Virus record (IMG/VR): IMGVR_UViG_3300046471_000091
Coordinates: 1 to 47,763 of that record
Length of the DNA: 47,763 bases
DNA from: a virus
Reading direction: 5' to 3' (one strand)
Shown: positions 39,740 through 46,829 of the stretch, piece after piece
How the letters are laid out: every line of letters begins with the position of its first letter
Position numbering within the stretch: the first letter of the stretch is position 1
Position numbers and translations under genes: made by a program
Notes under the pieces: generated by a model
Databases searched by the model: none
What the model saw: only the letters and a program-made list of their open reading frames with translations
What the model was told of the DNA's origin: nothing

Positions 39740-39770
39740 AAAAAGCCCGCGAGGCTTAACCTGGCGGGCT
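39740..39770 (-). terminator. Leader terminator (tR'-like)
   Basis: 7-bp stem (39744-39750 with 39764-39770) with an inner AGG/CCT pairing, and five T on the minus strand. It lies about 105-135 nt after the late promoter and before the first late gene, as lambda tR' does relative to pR'. Confidence 0.8.
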
Positions 39771-39874
39771 GCAATGAATTTCAGGAACGAGTTTACCCAT
39801 CAAGGGTAAAAACGGAGCTTTCGCTCTATCGTCCTGCGTCGGCTCTGTTTCGCTTTCGCTACTACAACGACTCA
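39771..39874 (-). ncRNA. Structured late leader RNA
   Basis: The stretch between the late promoter and leader terminator has no gene. It contains a GAGC-GAAA-GCTC tetraloop hairpin (39815-39826) followed by five T, and a perfect 7-bp hairpin (39792-39798 with 39804-39810). With the terminator it would make a three-hairpin transcript of about 135 nt. Similar in layout to the lambda 6S leader or, alternatively, an HK022 put-like antitermination RNA. Confidence 0.5.
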
Positions 39875-39880
39875 GTTGGC

Positions 39881-39908
39881 AGAATACACTATTGGTTGTG
39901 CTTGTCAA
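39881..39908 (-). promoter_or_regulatory. Candidate late promoter (pR'-like)
   Basis: On the minus strand, TTGACA (39908-39903, perfect -35) and TATTCT (39886-39881, 4 of 6) are 16 bp apart. It overlaps the last codons of the HNH gene and reads toward terminase and all late genes. Confidence 0.65.
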
Positions 39909-40696
39909 GCGGCGACCCGCAATATTTTGCGTGACGCTCTATCTTCTTCTGGCATGTCGGGCCAACTCCGGTTGCCCTTAACGACATTCTCCCTAGCCGG
40001 GATCACGCGGAGATTTCCCTCCCAATGCAACCCGAACACGATCCGCACACCCCTGAATGGGCCGTATGTGGCGACTGGTCCTTGGAGCGGAACAATGTGA
40101 TCGACGTGATGAGGGATGCCCGTCTCTGCCGTTATCCTGGCCGCCTCTGCGTAGATCTCTGCGATCTTCTTTGGGTCCGCCCATGGTGGTGTTGCCCGAA
40201 TCTGAGCGGCCTCGCGCTGGCGACCCTCTTCTGTCAGCCTCTCGACCATGCCATCAAGTGAATACTCGTGCGCCCATTGCGCTACCTTGTCGGCATTTCT
40301 CTCCCACCATGCAGCTCCCGCAGCCAGCATCTGCTCACCCTCAAACCGACGCTTCTCCTCCCGCCTCATCATCCAGCGCGCATCATCCGCCTTCCCGGAG
40401 CAGAAGTCGCAAGTGTTATAGGCATTGCACTCCGGGTAAAAGCTGCTTCGTCGTCCGCCAAAATACTTGCGTGGCAACTTAACCCTGCAAGAGTGACAAT
40501 TTTTGATTTTAGGCAGGGCGCCGGCCGGAATTGGGTGAAATTTGCACTTCTTGCAAATATCGTCCGGGTCTCTCATCCAAGATCCATAACCATCGAATTG
40601 ATGGACAGCCTTTAATTCTTTGCAGCGAACACAGGCCTTAAACTTCCCACCGAGCTTGCTATTTTCTCTGAGCCACTCCCGGTCGGCTTCGCTCAT
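39905..40696 (-). CDS. HNH endonuclease with zinc knuckles
   Basis: A 263-residue protein; start 40696 forms an ATGA overlap with the Q-like gene. The N-terminal third has several C-x2-C pairs (C-V-R-C, C-K-K-C, C-H-S-C, C-D-F-C), and the C-terminal third has the nuclease core H-H-V-D-H-I-V-P-L-Q, G-L-H-W-E-G-N-L and N-V-V-K-G-N. It is probably a free-standing homing-type endonuclease. It separates the Q-like gene from the late promoter, so it may be a mobile insertion in the late control region. Confidence 0.8.
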   Translation of the reverse strand: MSEADREWLRENSKLGGKFKACVRCKELKAVHQFDGYGSWMRDPDDICKKCKFHPIPAGALPKIKNCHSCRVKLPRKYFGGRRSSFYPECNAYNTCDFCSGKADDARWMMRREEKRRFEGEQMLAAGAAWWERNADKVAQWAHEYSLDGMVERLTEEGRQREAAQIRATPPWADPKKIAEIYAEAARITAETGIPHHVDHIVPLQGPVATYGPFRGVRIVFGLHWEGNLRVIPARENVVKGNRSWPDMPEEDRASRKILRVAA

Positions 40697-41205
40697 GCCG
40701 CGTCCCTCAGCAGGCCATGCGCACGTCCAGTCGTATCCGCGACCGATCCCATCATGCAAGTCATCGCGCCGTCAAATTTCTTCTGGTGCTTGCTCCACGA
40801 CTCCACCGGCAGCCCAGCAGCCAATGCGCGCTCTGAATCTGAGTAGCGCTTGGCTCCTGTTCCGCCGCACTTGTTGCACTTGCTGGAATGTCCCGATTCA
40901 ATCGTGTATCCGGTTCCGTGGCATGTCTCGCACGTGTCGATCAGATATTCCTTGATGCAGGCAGTCGCTAACTTCTGCGCGTAACTTAGCTCGACCTTGA
41001 GGCGTTGCGCGGCTTTATGGGTGAGCAGGTGAAGCGCGCGCTTTCCGGCTGACCGATCATTGGCGAACTTGAACCGCAAAAGCGCGGAGCCCAGGGCATC
41101 CGACATACCCAGCGCAGTAATGCGGTCAATCGCCTTTTCCTCGCGCTCATTCCAGGCGAGATTTGACGAATGAACATCACTGGCGATCTTCTCTCGAATC
41201 ATCAT
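40693..41205 (-). CDS. Q: Lambda Q-like late antitermination protein
   Basis: A 170-residue protein resembling lambda Q. It has a helical N-terminus, then a zinc ribbon of two DnaJ-like repeats: C92-E-T-C-H-G-T-G and C110-N-K-C-G-G-T-G, followed by S-D-S-E-R-A and a W-S-K helix. Lambda Q has C-x2-C-H-G-T-G and C-x2-C-x-G-x-G-Y with the same order. Q binds at the late promoter and turns RNA polymerase into a terminator-resistant form. The start at 41205 is chosen with GGGG upstream. Placement at the end of the nin-like block, before the late promoter, matches lambda. Confidence 0.8.
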   Translation of the reverse strand: MMIREKIASDVHSSNLAWNEREEKAIDRITALGMSDALGSALLRFKFANDRSAGKRALHLLTHKAAQRLKVELSYAQKLATACIKEYLIDTCETCHGTGYTIESGHSSKCNKCGGTGAKRYSDSERALAAGLPVESWSKHQKKFDGAMTCMMGSVADTTGRAHGLLRDAA

Positions 41206-41230
41206 AAACCCCGCTTGATTTACCTGCGAT

Positions 41231-41236
41231 ATTATA
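41231..41236 (-). promoter_or_regulatory. Consensus -10 box upstream of Q-like gene
   Basis: A perfect TATAAT on the minus strand, 25 nt upstream of the Q-like start. No good -35 lies at the right distance: TTGTAG is 18 bp upstream, and a perfect TTGACA (41277-41272) is 35 bp upstream. It may be an activator-dependent promoter or fortuitous. Confidence 0.4.
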
Positions 41237-41291
41237 CTACGTAACTGTTTCGCACTACAAATGAAAAGCGTTGTCAATCAGCAAGTTGCGA

Positions 41292-41513
41292 CTAAATCAA
41301 TCCCCACATCGCCCAGTCGTTCCACGCGCCTTGGGGCGTGATGCCATATCCAGTAATGCCTTCTCCCTCACACTTCCAGGATGTCGGAACGATCGTATCC
41401 CCTTGCCTGACTAATTTGCCGCCCTTGCGCCAATTGACGATGTGAGGTTTGTCTATTTCTGACCTCACGGGAATCAGGCCAAACAGCCTCTTGGTGACGA
41501 TCATCTTCTTCAT
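41292..41513 (-). CDS. Hypothetical small protein
   Basis: A 73-residue protein with a basic N-terminus and an aromatic C-terminus (W-N-D-W-A-M-W-G). ATGA overlap with the upstream gene. No family recognised. Confidence 0.6.
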   Translation of the reverse strand: MKKMIVTKRLFGLIPVRSEIDKPHIVNWRKGGKLVRQGDTIVPTSWKCEGEGITGYGITPQGAWNDWAMWGLI

Positions 41514-41746
41514 CTCTCTTCTCCCGTAACGCCATACATATAAATCGGCTCGACGGGCAGATCATCCCGCGCCACCTTACACACCGGCATCGTCGGCACG
41601 TGGCGCACTTCGGGAAGTCGATCCCGCCCCCTGTGCATAGTGGTTGGTGTGTAGAGTGGGCGGTGGGCGAGCATCAAGACAAGCAGAATCGCACAGGCGA
41701 AGATGCCTAGGAGAAAGCCGACTAGGAGTAGGGAGAGGTGGATCAT
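41510..41746 (-). CDS. Small membrane protein
   Basis: A 78-residue protein with one N-terminal membrane segment (residues 3-27, Leu/Ile/Phe-rich) and a soluble basic/Pro-rich tail containing one cysteine. Overlaps both neighbours by 4 nt. Function unknown. Confidence 0.65.
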   Translation of the reverse strand: MIHLSLLLVGFLLGIFACAILLVLMLAHRPLYTPTTMHRGRDRLPEVRHVPTMPVCKVARDDLPVEPIYMYGVTGEER

Positions 41747-41946
41747 TTTGTTGGCTCCACGACTACATCTGCAATTACGCCGATTAGAAACCGATTGATT
41801 CCCGGCAGCTCACGCACTAATTGCCAACGTTCCGCATCCGCCCGCAACCTCTCACACTCAGCCACCACCCTCTCATATTCACTGAATAGAACGTAGATGC
41901 CGTTCGAGCATTCTGCAGAACTTGTGCCGTAGCGTTTGATGGTCAT
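41743..41946 (-). CDS. Small coiled-coil protein
   Basis: A 67-residue protein with a charged helix (Y-E-R-V-V-A-E-C-E-R-L-R-A-D-A-E-R) and a hydrophobic C-terminal segment. ATGA overlaps on both sides. The helix pattern (E-x-L-R-A-D-A-E-R-W) is typical of small phage accessory proteins of unknown role. Confidence 0.6.
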   Translation of the reverse strand: MTIKRYGTSSAECSNGIYVLFSEYERVVAECERLRADAERWQLVRELPGINRFLIGVIADVVVEPTK

Positions 41947-42596
41947 GCAGCCTCATGGTTGAGCTGCCGGCCGTTAGCGATCTGCACGGCGCGTGAGAAA
42001 CCCATCGGTGTCGCGCTGCGAATGTCCCCGCGATCTTCGCTGGGTGGCGCCGCGTGAATGCGGTTGTCGGGCTTGATACCGGCGAGTTCGGGCGCTAGGT
42101 TCGGCTTTGGCATGATGAAACCGTTGCCGGCCCAAATATTTGTTGTCTTGCTATAGTGGTCGTTCAACTCGAACCCGGTGTAATCACTCGGATGGAACGT
42201 ATAGTCGGGCTTTCGCCAGTATGTCGAGATGGTCGACACTGGGTTCTCGATCCCGTATGGCGCCTCATTGGCCGCGGGCGATTCGCAAAACTCTGCCGCG
42301 GTCGCAAACATCTCAATCGACTGCGACAAAGCCCGCAAACCTTTACCCTTGAACCAACGCGCGCCACTCACGGCTAGGTGAGTGCAGGGCGGAAAGCAGA
42401 ACACAAACCGCACGTCGCAGCCGGCCGGGATGATGGGCATCCCAAGCAGTGCATCCCAATGCACAAGCATGATTCCGTCACGCACGGACTTGCCAACATG
42501 CTGGACGTCAAAGCATATGCACCGATAGCCGGCATCACGCCAAGGTTGGGCCATGTTGCCGGTCTTGTCGAACAGAAAGATTGCTGTCGGTGTCAC
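41943..42596 (-). CDS. C5 cytosine methyltransferase-like protein
   Basis: A 217-residue protein with motif IV-like F-P-P-C-T-H-L-A-V-S-G (68-78, the P-C pair carries the catalytic Cys in this family), motif VI-like G-I-E-N-P (115-119), and a C-terminal S-A-T-P-x-G-F-S-R-A-V. It is shorter than bacterial Dcm proteins and lacks an obvious target-recognition domain. It probably methylates or otherwise modifies phage cytosines, protecting DNA from host restriction. Overlaps both neighbours. Confidence 0.7.
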   Translation of the reverse strand: MTPTAIFLFDKTGNMAQPWRDAGYRCICFDVQHVGKSVRDGIMLVHWDALLGMPIIPAGCDVRFVFCFPPCTHLAVSGARWFKGKGLRALSQSIEMFATAAEFCESPAANEAPYGIENPVSTISTYWRKPDYTFHPSDYTGFELNDHYSKTTNIWAGNGFIMPKPNLAPELAGIKPDNRIHAAPPSEDRGDIRSATPMGFSRAVQIANGRQLNHEAA

Positions 42597-43474
42597 GCCG
42601 CCTCCAATTCAATAGTCATTGCCTTCTTCATTTCCCGGACCTTCGCGCTCTCAATTCGACCAAGTGCATCGCGGCTCACTATCCCAAGGTCGCTACCCGG
42701 CTTAGCGGGCGCGAAGACGGCGCGATCATGGTCCCAGCCAAGCCTGAATCGCATTCGAATTGCTCCATCGGTGACGGTGCAACCTGGCTCGCGCGACCAT
42801 TCCATAGCCGTTTTCGTCACGCCGTTTATCGTCAGCGCGATCGCATTTGAACGATGGTACTTAGGCTTAGGCGGCGGCGGTGGCTTCCGGAATCCGGTAT
42901 GAGTCAACTTTGGGCCGAATAGGGCGTCGTGATCCGACATCCCGCGCCTCTTGCGAACCATAATCGTGTGTCCAGCTATCTGGACCCGTGGATCTCTCGC
43001 CCACTCGGCTGCCGTCTTAGTCTCTCCGTCAAATGTAATCGCGTGGCGCCCTTTAGCCTCGTGATGCACCTTCGCTGTTCGGCCAACATTACAAACACGA
43101 CAAAGCGGCCTCAAATTCTTTGGGTCGTTATTCGCCGGGTTTTCGTCTTCGTGATCGATATGTGCCGTCTTCCATGAAATCGGCTTGCCGCATATCTCGC
43201 AGGGAGGAAGGGCGTCGCCGTAGCGCTCATGGACGATCTTGCGGTGCTCCCATACGTGTCCGGTCTTATCCGCAAGCGGATGCTCAGGCATGTACAGTTG
43301 CCAGTAGCCCCGCGGGTCTTGCCGGCGTGTCCCTCGCTTCAGTGCTCGATCCTCATAACTCCCAGTCCTCATAAACCGGAAGTAATGCTTCTGGCAGACT
43401 TGCTGATCGCGATACATCGCCTTCCGGCCACACCCGTCGATCTTGCAATCTATGGAGTCTCTTGTTTCTCTCAC
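42593..43474 (-). CDS. HNH endonuclease with two C-terminal DNA-binding repeats
   Basis: A 293-residue protein; GTG start at 43474 overlaps the NinG stop (GTGA). N-terminal zinc knuckles are followed by an HNH core (C-E-I-C-G, A-H-I-D-H-E-D, C-R-V-C-N). The C-terminus holds two copies of a repeat of about 45 residues beginning K-T-A-x-E-W and ending D-x-A-x-F-x-P, which probably bind DNA. Likely a homing endonuclease living next to ninG. Confidence 0.8.
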   Translation of the reverse strand: MRETRDSIDCKIDGCGRKAMYRDQQVCQKHYFRFMRTGSYEDRALKRGTRRQDPRGYWQLYMPEHPLADKTGHVWEHRKIVHERYGDALPPCEICGKPISWKTAHIDHEDENPANNDPKNLRPLCRVCNVGRTAKVHHEAKGRHAITFDGETKTAAEWARDPRVQIAGHTIMVRKRRGMSDHDALFGPKLTHTGFRKPPPPPKPKYHRSNAIALTINGVTKTAMEWSREPGCTVTDGAIRMRFRLGWDHDRAVFAPAKPGSDLGIVSRDALGRIESAKVREMKKAMTIELEAA

Positions 43475-44037
43475 GCGGCCTCCTTCTTCATTCTGCACAC
43501 TTCGGCGCGATAGAACGCCTTCATCTCTTGAATCTCCTGCAAGGTGAGCTTTTTCGGGGCATGCGGGCCTTCGAGCCATTCGACGCGCGCTAGGCCGATT
43601 TTCTTGATCATGCCGATACGCATTTGGATCAAATTGCCCGACAGGTGTACGTTGCAGGGCTGGCAGGTCAGGTGTACGTTGTCAGGCTCGAAGCGGAGTT
43701 CTGGGCAGGATCCAACGCTGCGGTAGTGCCCCGCGTGGTTCTGCCCTTGGTGATAGCGGACACATGCAATACAGGGCTGGCCGGCATCCCGCAAACGAAT
43801 CCACTGGTTGAACGCCGCCTGCAATTCCTTCAGATGAGCCCCGCGGGTCTTTGCCTTCTCTAGCGCCTCGCGGAGTGACTTGCGTTCGACCTTATTAGCG
43901 CGCGCAGCCTTCTGGGCTTTCTGTTTTGCGGCGAAATCGGCCGCGCACTTCGGGCTGCACACTTTCTGGAGCGAGCGTGCCGGCTCGAAAACCGTTTTAC
44001 AGGCCACGCATTTCTTTTTTCTGGGGATGCGGTTCAT
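43471..44037 (-). CDS. ninG: NinG recombination protein
   Basis: A 188-residue protein matching lambda NinG (Rap): Cys-rich N-terminus (C10, C13, C27, C31), K/R/E-rich helix, then the C-I-A-C ... N-H-A-G-H-Y motif and the L-T-C-Q-P-C-N-V-H-L-S-G-N core. Rap/NinG is a Holliday-junction or D-loop nuclease in phage recombination. Start 44037 forms an ATGA overlap. Confidence 0.9.
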   Translation of the reverse strand: MNRIPRKKKCVACKTVFEPARSLQKVCSPKCAADFAAKQKAQKAARANKVERKSLREALEKAKTRGAHLKELQAAFNQWIRLRDAGQPCIACVRYHQGQNHAGHYRSVGSCPELRFEPDNVHLTCQPCNVHLSGNLIQMRIGMIKKIGLARVEWLEGPHAPKKLTLQEIQEMKAFYRAEVCRMKKEAA

Positions 44038-44327
44038 TCCCATCCAATCACCCGATAATGTTTGCCGACGATATGTTCCAGGACTGGCTGCTTTTCCTCT
44101 TCCCAAACGCATTCGCCTTTTTCATCTAACCGATGGCCGCCTTGTGCCCAGCGCGTTACTGCATGCCAGAAGGGCGATTTCTCGCCGGGCTGCGTCGGCA
44201 CTGGATCAAGCGATTTGTTCAACACGATCGGGCCACAGTAGTGGTGCATTTCAAACGTCCAACGCTTGCCCTTGGCGTCGGTGATGTGGCGCGTAGGGCC
44301 CGCGCGTGAGATGTGGATGATGGTCAT
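44034..44327 (-). CDS. Hypothetical protein between ninB and ninG
   Basis: A 97-residue protein rich in His and Trp (M-H-H-Y-C-G-P, F-W-H-A-V-T-R-W-A-Q-G-G). Overlaps both neighbours. Proteins of this type occur in nin regions of beta-proteobacterial phages; the role is unknown. Confidence 0.65.
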   Translation of the reverse strand: MTIIHISRAGPTRHITDAKGKRWTFEMHHYCGPIVLNKSLDPVPTQPGEKSPFWHAVTRWAQGGHRLDEKGECVWEEEKQPVLEHIVGKHYRVIGWE

Positions 44328-44737
44328 TGAAACTCCACGGCAAGCGTTTCGCCCGCATAGGCCTGCACCTGATTCAGGAACTCGCTGAACTCACCCACGC
44401 TCATCTGCGTAGTCGACTTCCGGCGTGTGATGATCTCGCCATCCGGCAGCGTCAGTTCGTCCAGAACGCCGAACCGGCGAGCGAAAAATTCATGCCAAGT
44501 GTCTTTGTCATACTGGCGGCCATCGACCCAGGCCGATTCAGCGATCTGCTTCAGCACGGCTCCCCAGTAGAAGCGATTTTGCTGGGCGTTACGCTGTCGC
44601 TCCTCGGCGGTCACAATCAGGCGCAACGGCTCGCCCCGGCTGGCGAAGATCGGCGCATTCGCCTTGATGAAGGCGACAACGGAATTCCAGACGCCACCGT
44701 CTCTAAGGGAGAACTCGCGGTAGAGGGCGGCAGTCAT
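44324..44737 (-). CDS. ninB: NinB recombination protein
   Basis: A 137-residue protein matching lambda NinB (Orf): R-N-A-Q-Q-N-R-F-Y-W-G-A-V-L at about residues 49-62 and the following W-H-E-F-F-A-R-R-F helix. NinB/Orf binds single-stranded DNA and helps load recombinase in place of RecFOR. Overlaps both neighbours. Confidence 0.9.
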   Translation of the reverse strand: MTAALYREFSLRDGGVWNSVVAFIKANAPIFASRGEPLRLIVTAEERQRNAQQNRFYWGAVLKQIAESAWVDGRQYDKDTWHEFFARRFGVLDELTLPDGEIITRRKSTTQMSVGEFSEFLNQVQAYAGETLAVEFQ

Positions 44738-45018
44738 TTATCCTCCGGGAAACGATGTATGCCACGCATCCACTCTTCGTCGGCTTTCTTTTGAGCGCGC
44801 TCGGAAAGCGTGTTTGAATAGAGACTCAGGCCCGCGATCACGAATACCGATACCGGATAGGTGGCCATGCACAGCGTCCAGAACAGAAACATCGTTAGCA
44901 GCCGCCCGAGTTCCAGGAGGGCATCACTCAAATCATCCAAGTAGCCGTTTCGAAACGGGCCGAGCGGCATTTCCTTGGCAACGGATTTAAGTTCTTGGAG
45001 ATATTTGGTCACGTTCAC
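44734..45018 (-). CDS. Small membrane protein
   Basis: A 94-residue protein with a hydrophilic N-terminus and a hydrophobic hairpin (about residues 38-67) flanked by charges. 4-nt overlaps both sides. No family recognised. Confidence 0.6.
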   Translation of the reverse strand: MNVTKYLQELKSVAKEMPLGPFRNGYLDDLSDALLELGRLLTMFLFWTLCMATYPVSVFVIAGLSLYSNTLSERAQKKADEEWMRGIHRFPEDK

Positions 45019-45197
45019 GATTGCCCCGCATGCGCCAGATACTCCGCAGTAGCCGTAGCCATCAGCGCATCCATGGCAGCCTCCAGTGCATAGAGAACGT
45101 CCATCGCGGACTTCGTGCGGAACCCTTGGGCCGACGCTTCCTCTACCTTCCTCGCGAGGTTTCCGACCTTCACAACAAATTCAGAGCTGTTCGTCAT
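45015..45197 (-). CDS. Small helical protein
   Basis: A 60-residue helical protein; the start at 45197 has GGAGAAG upstream. Predicted single long helix plus a turn. Function unknown. Confidence 0.6.
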   Translation of the reverse strand: MTNSSEFVVKVGNLARKVEEASAQGFRTKSAMDVLYALEAAMDALMATATAEYLAHAGQS

Positions 45198-45390
45198 CTT
45201 GCTTCTCCAGTCCACGCCACGTTAGGTTTTGACCCGCCAGAGTCAGGCCGCCTTCCTTGTCGAGCCAAACCTGGCGATCCGTGGCCCACCAGACCTTCCA
45301 TTCATAGGCCCAGCCACAGTCGAAAAACGTCGACTCGTAGTAACCGGCACGAACTGGCTTGAGCGGCGGGAGAAACCAATCAGTTGGCAT
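45181..45390 (-). CDS. Small paralogue A (W-F-x-P-x-x-K-P-x-x-x-G-x-Y-E)
   Basis: A 69-residue protein sharing with the gene at 45550-45777 an N-terminal W-F-x-P-x-x-K-P pattern, G-x-Y-E and a terminal W-R-G-L. The family appears in many Gram-negative phages and is uncharacterised. Start at 45390. Confidence 0.65.
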   Translation of the reverse strand: MPTDWFLPPLKPVRAGYYESTFFDCGWAYEWKVWWATDRQVWLDKEGGLTLAGQNLTWRGLEKQDDEQL

Positions 45391-45553
45391 TTTGGTTATC
45401 CCTCTCTTCCTTCGCAGCAACAGTAGCTAGAGCTGCTTGCTGCAATAAAATTGCGAACCGTGTCAGTTGATCCATGCTGCCGGCGTGAAGCCCATGGGCA
45501 TTTGCCAGTTCGTATAGATCGGCGGGGCGGTTAAAGCCGAGTAGGGTGGTCAT
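45380..45553 (-). CDS. Small helical protein
   Basis: A 57-residue protein, start at 45553 in an ATGA overlap. Two amphipathic helices (L-Y-E-L-A-N-A-H-G-L, then an Ala-rich helix). Overlaps the downstream paralogue A gene by 11 nt. Confidence 0.6.
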   Translation of the reverse strand: MTTLLGFNRPADLYELANAHGLHAGSMDQLTRFAILLQQAALATVAAKEERDNQNAN

Positions 45554-45777
45554 GCGGCCTTCTCCATAAGGCCGCGCCAAACGCGGTCCTGAATCGCAAA
45601 CATGTGCGGCCGGTCCTCCATCACTGCGTCTTCAATGTGCTCCGCCGCGCCGGTCCATTGCTTACCGGTCCAGTAATTGAAAAGAGGCGGGTGTTCTGGC
45701 CCGAACATGTTCTGAACCTCATACACGCCAATGTGAGCGGGCTTCACATCAGATGGAAACCAACGCGTCTTCTTCAT
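45550..45777 (-). CDS. Small paralogue B (W-F-P-x-x-x-K-P-x-x-x-G-x-Y-E)
   Basis: A 75-residue paralogue of the 45181 gene, with T-R-W-F-P-S-D-V-K-P-A-H-I-G-V-Y-E and W-R-G-L near the end. Separated from it by one gene, so tandem duplication is likely. Start at 45777 overlaps the phosphatase stop (ATGA). Confidence 0.65.
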   Translation of the reverse strand: MKKTRWFPSDVKPAHIGVYEVQNMFGPEHPPLFNYWTGKQWTGAAEHIEDAVMEDRPHMFAIQDRVWRGLMEKAA

Positions 45778-46484
45778 GCGGACTCCGTGCCGTATAACCG
45801 CAATGTATTCAGATCGATAAAGGTAAATCGGCCGGAAGGAAAGCATGCACCCGTGTCGATGTGGTAGACATTGCCGAGAGCTGCAGCGCGTTTGAGAGGC
45901 GTGTGCCCCACGATGACAGCCCGCATATCAGGTACGCCCGAAACGTCCTCGGCCTGAATTCGATCCCTGCACCACAAGCAATGATTCGTGACCGCCTTGA
46001 GCTTGTTGTTACTCGTGACGGCGGCGAATTTCTCGACCATTTCGGCCCATGTCTTTCCAACTACGTCTGCGTGAACGATGCCAACTAAACCTTCACCGGT
46101 TTCAACCTCAATCGCATAGGGCAGAGCGGCCAACTCGATCGCATACTCCTGCTGTTCGGGCATCGTTTTGCCGATCAGCCACGCACCGCCGTTTGCGGCG
46201 TAGTGGTGCTGGTCGCGGTTGCCGGGCGTGACGTAGCGGATAGCCATGTCCTCGTGATTGCCCTGTACTGCATGAAACCAGGGCTTGGCGATCCACTCGA
46301 GACAAAGCTCTGAATCTGGCCCGCGATCGACAAGATCTCCCACGCTGAAAAGTCGATCTACCGATGGGTCGAACCCGATACCATCGAGAGCCGTCTGCAG
46401 CAAGCGGAACATGCCGTGAATGTCACCAACGGCAAAATCGCGGCCGGCCGTGTTTTGCGTGTAGTTGTGTACATAGGGATTCAT
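45774..46484 (-). CDS. NinI-like Ser/Thr protein phosphatase
   Basis: A 236-residue metallophosphatase of the lambda PP (NinI) type: G-D-I-H-G (20-24), G-D-L-V-D-R-G (49-55), G-N-H-E-D (75-79), later V-H-A-D and G-H-T. These bind two metals and carry the reaction. Start 46484 overlaps the preceding HTH gene by 4 nt. In lambda NinI lies in the nin region, as here. Confidence 0.9.
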   Translation of the reverse strand: MNPYVHNYTQNTAGRDFAVGDIHGMFRLLQTALDGIGFDPSVDRLFSVGDLVDRGPDSELCLEWIAKPWFHAVQGNHEDMAIRYVTPGNRDQHHYAANGGAWLIGKTMPEQQEYAIELAALPYAIEVETGEGLVGIVHADVVGKTWAEMVEKFAAVTSNNKLKAVTNHCLWCRDRIQAEDVSGVPDMRAVIVGHTPLKRAAALGNVYHIDTGACFPSGRFTFIDLNTLRLYGTESA

Positions 46485-46819
46485 GCAACTCTCCGCAAAG
46501 TCATGCAAAGCGAGACATGCCGGCGCATCTCGTCTTCATAGCCGTTCAGAACGCGGGTAAGCAGATCGCCCATTGATCGGCGTTCGGCGACGGTTGGTGT
46601 TTGCCCCGACGTCAGATGAAATCGATATTCCTTACCCGACTCGTCGTATCGTTTGCTCAGGCGCCCATCACGAACCAGGCCGTCAAGCACTTCGCGAACC
46701 TTGACGTTGCCGACCCCAAGCGATTGGGCGATCAGTCCAGTGCGGTATTCGCGGCTCGGCTCCATAACGGCCAAAATGCCTTCTGCGGAAAATTCAGTGA
46801 ACAAGCGGGTGCGTGGCAT
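46481..46819 (-). CDS. Winged-helix protein
   Basis: A 112-residue DNA-binding-type protein: residues 10-65 have a winged-helix pattern (R-T-G-L-I-A-Q-S-L-G-V-G-N-V-K-V-R-E-V-L, then a beta wing with Y-D-E-S-G-K-E-Y-R). A ribosome binding site AAGGA lies 7 nt upstream. Likely regulator or replication accessory. Confidence 0.65.
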   Translation of the reverse strand: MPRTRLFTEFSAEGILAVMEPSREYRTGLIAQSLGVGNVKVREVLDGLVRDGRLSKRYDESGKEYRFHLTSGQTPTVAERRSMGDLLTRVLNGYEDEMRRHVSLCMTLRRVA

Positions 46820-46829
46820 GGTCGATTCC

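Noticed and set aside
41231-41277. A standard sigma-70 promoter made of TTGACA at 41277-41272 and TATAAT at 41236-41231
   Set aside because: The spacer is 35 bp, twice the normal length; only the -10 box is reported.
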